Shown here piece by piece: positions 60,648 to 64,000 of a DNA stretch of 64,000 nt. The notes beneath the pieces are model-generated. The model ran no database searches. It had not been told where the DNA came from and saw only the letters and a list, made by a program, of their open reading frames with translations. This DNA is from PWXP01 sp034005525 (GTDB lineage: Bacteria > Planctomycetota > Planctomycetia > Pirellulales > Thermoguttaceae). Every line of letters starts with the position of its first letter. The stretch's first letter is position 1. Both the position numbers and the translations under genes were made by a program. The DNA is taken from assembly GCA_034005525.1 (NCBI GenBank), contig JAVEUP010000019.1, forward strand, positions 1 to 64,000, read 5' to 3'.

Positions 60648-61876
60648 GATTGGGGTTCCTCGCCGGTGAGCAGGTCCACGCCCAGAAGCGCGGCTTCGTG
60701 CAGCACCTTCCTCCGGGTTTGTTTGTCGGTAAGCGCGATGCCGGGGCCAATCGCCTCGGCCAGTTCGCCCGCGGGCAGGTAGGCGTCCAAGTCGAGCGCC
60801 TGCCCGGGGTCGCTATCGTAACGGCGGATCGCGCGCAGGAAGTCGGCGCGGATCGTTTCTTGCTCGAACCATTCGTGCGGCAGTGCCAGGCTGGGCTCGG
60901 CCTCGATGGCCAGGCTCCACGCGGCCGGCGAACCGTGTCCGTATTCGCTGCGCAGCCATCCGAGCAATTCGTCGGCCAGCGGCCCGCGGCGCAGCTTGCC
61001 CAGCAGCGGCCCGGTGCCGGCAACGGTCCAGGAGACGACCACGTCGACGTTGGGGTTGGTTTCGACCAGGGTATGCATGCGTTCGCGGAGTTGCGTTTCA
61101 AGCGCGTCGCGGCTGGTGGCTTCGTCCACGACGAGCCGCTCGTTGAGCCAGCGCAGCACGTCGGTGGTTGCCAGGCTGGTGCGCAGCCGGCCCTGTTCGT
61201 CCACGTGGACCACGGTGCAGCCGTGCATGCCCGATTCCGCCGGCCGGCGCCCTTGGGGCGTACCGGGCCAATGGACCAGGGTTGGCCCGCTCAGCGGCGT
61301 GCTCCGGTCGTGCCGTCCGCCCAGCGCCCAATAATGCAGTCCTCGCTGCCTGAGCGCCTCGGGCTCGGCCGAGCCGTGGACCGCGGCCAGCGTGAACAAG
61401 CCGCCTGCGGCCGGCGCAAACTCGGCCGCGCGGATCGTTTGCCGCCCGTCGCGGCTGACACCCTGGATGCATGCCAGCGGCGAGCCGTCGCGCTCGGCGG
61501 TGAACGATTCCACCCGGCCCACGGGAAACCGGCAGACGTTGTCCGGCAGCCGGATGGCCGGCGGCCACGCTTCCGGTGGATCGATGCCGCCGCCCACCCA
61601 GTAGACCCGGATGCCGCGTTCCGCAAGCCGGGCGAACTGGTCGACGAGGAACAGCGGGCCGCGGGGGCCGGTGTGCTGCGTGCTGAGCAGGTCGCCGCTG
61701 AGGACGACAAACGCGACCTCCTCGGCCAGGGCGGTTTCAAACACCTGTTCGGCCGCGGTGTAGGGCGCTTCGAGGAAAAGGTCGGTCAGGTGTTCCGGTA
61801 CCTCGGCCACCCCGTGGGGCGGCATTTCCAGGTGGAAGTCGCTGGCGTGGAGAAAGCGAAACGGACCGTTCGGCAT
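60644..61876 (-). CDS. YhaO/SbcD-like metallophosphoesterase homologue, 410 aa
   Basis: Partner of the YhaN-like ATPase. The start FRFLHASDFHLEMPPHG gives the first two metal ligands and VVLSGDLLSTQ the third. The family's GNHD box, however, reads WVGGGIDPPEAW, so Asn and His are lost. Near ~230 the GHxH box reads LGGRHDRSTPL. A histidine in LAAVHGSAE remains. The C-terminal capping domain is normal. Activity is therefore doubtful, or its metal site is altered. The start at 61876 fits the family; it overlaps the next gene by four bases. Confidence 0.8.
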   Translation of the reverse strand: MPNGPFRFLHASDFHLEMPPHGVAEVPEHLTDLFLEAPYTAAEQVFETALAEEVAFVVLSGDLLSTQHTGPRGPLFLVDQFARLAERGIRVYWVGGGIDPPEAWPPAIRLPDNVCRFPVGRVESFTAERDGSPLACIQGVSRDGRQTIRAAEFAPAAGGLFTLAAVHGSAEPEALRQRGLHYWALGGRHDRSTPLSGPTLVHWPGTPQGRRPAESGMHGCTVVHVDEQGRLRTSLATTDVLRWLNERLVVDEATSRDALETQLRERMHTLVETNPNVDVVVSWTVAGTGPLLGKLRRGPLADELLGWLRSEYGHGSPAAWSLAIEAEPSLALPHEWFEQETIRADFLRAIRRYDSDPGQALDLDAYLPAGELAEAIGPGIALTDKQTRRKVLHEAALLGVDLLTGEEPQS

Positions 61877-62209
61877 GGTCGGCCTCCGTGCTCGACGTCG
61901 GTAAAGGCTGGCATCCGCCCCTTCGGCGGCCGGAATCAGTCGGCGTCCGGGGCCCCGGACGGCGCACCGGCCCAAGAATCCAACCACGAGAGACAATATA
62001 TTGCGCCGTCAGTTTACCCAGCCGGGCGAAACGAGGCTATGCGAGAATTTTTCCAGAAAGACGCGATACGGCTCGAGTTGTGAAGATGGCGAGTTTCGTA
62101 TTTTACCTAGTTTGCCTAACGCCAGCAGTGTCCCAAAGCATGGGGCCCCATCCCTCGTACACACGTCGTGGACGCCACCGGCCGGCTTGCCCGGCCCGGA
62201 GCCCGGCGA

Positions 62210-62361
62210 GCGGGGGCCGTGAGGCCCCTGTTTCTGCAAAACATTGCGCAGTTCAGCGTCCCCGTGACAGACTGCACCGCTGGTGTGTTTCTGCTTGCCG
62301 GACGCATGGGCGACGACTGGCGTGGAAATCGGGGCAGAAACAGGGGCCTCACGGCCCCCGC
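62210..62361. repeat. Palindromic intergenic repeat with 28-bp arms
   Basis: Perfect inverted arms at 62210-62237 and 62334-62361 (core GGGGGCCGTGAGGCCCCTGT and its complement). About 150 bp in all, including the loop. The full intergenic stretch 61877-62503 has no other gene. A MITE- or REP-like element. Confidence 0.7.
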
Positions 62362-62456
62362 TTGCCTTTCGGTTTGCAGTGTTCGGGAAAACCCTACCAC
62401 ACACCGGTCCGCGCTATTGCTCGAAGGCAATACCTAGATTATCCTCCACAGAAGGG

Positions 62457-62475
62457 TATAGTGAACGTAATGTTC
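62457..62475 (+). promoter_or_regulatory. Possible ParD operator/promoter
   Basis: A -10-like TATAGT (62457-62462) directly followed by the inverted repeat GAACGTAATGTTC (62463-62475), ~28 bases before the ParD start. Autoregulation by ParD/ParE complexes is the rule in the family. The -35 is weak. Confidence 0.45.
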
Positions 62476-62503
62476 CCCGTTCGCGGTTTATGAGGTTGTC
62501 GTT

Positions 62504-62764
62504 ATGCATGTGGTTCTTTCCGATGATCTGCAAAGCTTCGTCGCTTCTGTTGTGCGTGAAGGAGTCTATTCCAACGAATCGGAGGTCCTGAGTGAGGCTT
62601 TGCGCTTGTTGCGCAGCCGTGAACAATTGCGTCATGACGTGCAGGCCGGGGTCCAACAACTGGATCAGGGTCAGTTCGACGAGTACGGCGAAGCAGACCG
62701 GGATCGCTTCCTTGCTGACGTTCGATCGACAGACACACCTTCAGCAGCGGGAAGAGAAGAATGA
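62504..62764 (+). CDS. parD: ParD-family antitoxin, 86 aa
   Basis: A ribbon-helix-helix start, MHVVLSDDLQSFVASVVREG, and YSNESEVLSEALRLLRSREQ, the CopG/ParD signature. The C-terminal tail (FDEYGEADRDRFLADVRS) should wrap the toxin. GAGG lies 8 bases before the ATG. The stop overlaps the ParE start by ATGA. It represses its own promoter and neutralises ParE. Confidence 0.88.
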   Translation: MHVVLSDDLQSFVASVVREGVYSNESEVLSEALRLLRSREQLRHDVQAGVQQLDQGQFDEYGEADRDRFLADVRSTDTPSAAGREE

Positions 62765-63057
62765 CGCGTTTCCGGCTATCGGCCTTGGCGAGGAACGACT
62801 TGGCCGAGATTCGGGCGTTCATCGCTGCCGACAATCCGGCAGCCGCAGACCGTCAAACTGCTGCATTCTTTGACCGCTTCCATATGCTCGCTCGCAGTCC
62901 CGAAATGGGTGAAGCTCGTCCAGACCTGGGAGCAGAGTTGCGAGTGTTCTCGGTCGGCAGTTATGTCATCGTATTCCGCCAAATGGCAGGAGGTGTTGAG
63001 ATTGCTCGTGTCGTGAGTGGTTACCGAGACCTGCCCCCGCTGCTTGAAGGCGAATGA
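62761..63057 (+). CDS. parE: ParE-family toxin, 98 aa
   Basis: RelE/ParE fold: FRLSALARNDLAEIRAFIAA at the start, AAFFDRFHMLARSPEMGEAR, then ELRVFSVGSYVIVFRQMAGGVEIARVVSGYRDL with the usual C-terminal arginine/tyrosine core. ParE toxins block DNA gyrase. Complete, in contrast to the two truncated VapC toxins near 4 kb. Its last 37 bases overlap the convergent helicase gene. Confidence 0.88.
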   Translation: MTRFRLSALARNDLAEIRAFIAADNPAAADRQTAAFFDRFHMLARSPEMGEARPDLGAELRVFSVGSYVIVFRQMAGGVEIARVVSGYRDLPPLLEGE

Positions 63058-64000
63058 CCGGTCTTTCCCCCGCGCATCGCGATGGCGTAGTTTGGGTTGT
63101 CGGCCTGGCCGGCGAGTTCGTAGAGGAAGCGGCTGGGGTGTGTGGGGCGGGGTTTGCCCCATTTCAGCCGGGTCAGCGCGAGCGAAAGGGTCAACCGCCG
63201 CTGCGCCCGCGTAACGCCCACGTAGCAGAGCCGTCGCTCTTCATCGACCCCCGTGCCGCCCTCGGCCGCCGCCCGGTGATGCGGCAAGAGCCCTTCTTCC
63301 ATGCCCACCATGTACACTTCAGGGAACTCCAGCCCCTTTGCCGCGTGCAGGGTCATCAGGACAACGGCGTCGCGTTTGAGCTTCGATTCCTTCTGGCGGT
63401 CCTCGTCGGTTCCGCTGAGGGCCACGTCGCGGAGAAAACCCGCCAGCGACGGCTTCTTCGCCCGCCGCTCGTACGCGCCGACGGCGTTGACCACTTCCTC
63501 GACCGAGGCCCAGCGGGCCTGCTGTTCGTCGGGATTCGGGTATTGGCGGGCCATCTCGTCGTAGTAGCCCACCTCGGCAATCAGTTCCCGCGCGAGACGG
63601 GCCGGGGCTTCCTTCTTGGCGCGGCGGGCGAACTCGCCGAGCAGCGAACGAAGCCGATCGATGCCGGTTCGGGCCGTGGGCGTTAAGGCGACGTGTTGCT
63701 CCGCGCGCGGCAGCAGTTCCGAAAGCGTCTTGCCCTGCCCGACAGCGGCGTCGAGTAGCCGCCGGACCACCGTCGGACCCAGCCCGCGGGGCGGTGTGTT
63801 GATGATGCGCAGCAGCGAAACCTCGTCGCGCGGGTTGGCCAGCAGTTTCAGGTAAGCCAGCACGTCGCGCACTTCCTTGCGGTCGAAGAACGACATGCCG
63901 CCGAGCAGCACGTACGGCACCTCGGCGCGCCGCAACTCGGTCTCGAACGCCCGCGGCTGCTCGTTGGTGCGGCATAGAATGGCGAAGTCCTTCGGGCGCC
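63021..64000 (-). CDS. UvrD/PcrA-type DNA helicase, C-terminal part (runs off the window)
   Basis: A superfamily 1A helicase, 3'-to-5' unwinding in repair. The visible ~325 residues start with FAILCRTNEQPRAFETELRR (motif IV region) and include SFFDRKEVRDVLAYLKLLAN, VVLMTLHAAKGLEFPEVYMV (motif V) and RRLCYVGVTRAQRRLTLSLA (motif VI). The N-terminal Walker motifs lie beyond base 64000. The C-terminus ends TGHSPSSSGGRSR, overlapping parE convergently. Rep, PcrA or UvrD cannot be separated from this part. Confidence 0.9.
   Translation of the reverse strand, partial: RPKDFAILCRTNEQPRAFETELRRAEVPYVLLGGMSFFDRKEVRDVLAYLKLLANPRDEVSLLRIINTPPRGLGPTVVRRLLDAAVGQGKTLSELLPRAEQHVALTPTARTGIDRLRSLLGEFARRAKKEAPARLARELIAEVGYYDEMARQYPNPDEQQARWASVEEVVNAVGAYERRAKKPSLAGFLRDVALSGTDEDRQKESKLKRDAVVLMTLHAAKGLEFPEVYMVGMEEGLLPHHRAAAEGGTGVDEERRLCYVGVTRAQRRLTLSLALTRLKWGKPRPTHPSRFLYELAGQADNPNYAIAMRGGKTGHSPSSSGGRSR

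Overview
The window reads as a high-GC bacterial genome segment, most likely from the Planctomycetota. Evidence is a DUF1559-type prepilin protein, a PEP-CTERM-like secreted protein, a leucine-rich-repeat remnant of planctomycete style, YHS-like modules on a thioredoxin domain, a CheC/CheD chemotaxis operon, and many small palindromic intergenic repeats. It is draft sequence: ten N bases sit at 17023-17032 inside an insertion element.

Layout. 0-3.2 kb: two unknown genes, an HNH-nuclease-like gene and an almost gene-free tract of nested palindromes. 3.2-4.7 kb: a graveyard with an LRR pseudogene split by a hairpin MITE, then two antitoxin genes each followed by only the first codons of a PIN (VapC) toxin. 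4.6-7.3 kb: three-gene ABC-2 exporter. 7.5-10.6 kb: leuS carrying an in-frame palindromic repeat. 11-13.6 kb: HhH/HTH protein, glycosyltransferase, uncertain remnant. 14.1-16.5 kb: cysteine desulfurase, ubiquitin-like sulfur carrier and E1-like activator. 16.8-20.2 kb: a molybdate/tungstate-type ABC importer whose ATPase gene is cut by an IS. 20.4-25.3 kb: polyferredoxin membrane protein, HD protein, DUF1559 protein, secreted C39-like protein. 25.5-33.7 kb: a metabolic operon (LeuD-like protein, a 1499-residue glycerate kinase/GlcD/FeS fusion, transketolase-like enzyme) beside an Rrf2 regulator. 34-40.8 kb: nitroreductase, Tat-exported glycosidase-like protein, tRNA-Ser, rho, thioredoxin/YHS protein, HEAT/TPR protein. 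41.2-49.5 kb: STN-domain protein and the chemotaxis cluster cheY, cheW-cheR-cheA-cheC-cheD-cheY. 49.6-53.5 kb: PHA-granule-type protein, glyA, a 44-residue basic protein and a UbiD-family decarboxylase. 53.3-57 kb: a XamI-type restriction-modification island bracketed by a 212-bp duplication of the ubiD 3' end. 57-62 kb: YhaN/SbcC-like ATPase and YhaO/SbcD-like phosphoesterase. 62.5-63 kb: ParDE toxin-antitoxin. 63-64 kb: the C-terminal part of a UvrD-type helicase.

How it fits together. The sulfur-carrier genes and the Mo/W importer could jointly serve pterin cofactor synthesis, but importer ATP hydrolysis should be lost in this genome copy because of the IS. The Rrf2-flanked operon joins phosphorylation of glycerate-type acids, flavin/FeS oxidation of 2-hydroxyacids and a transketolase; its pathway is not recognised. 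Several canonical -35/-10 promoters are visible. The strongest candidates for undescribed biology are the triple fusion protein with a re-ordered MOFRL domain, the R-M island with long target duplication, and the YhaO-like protein that lacks several metal-ligand motifs.
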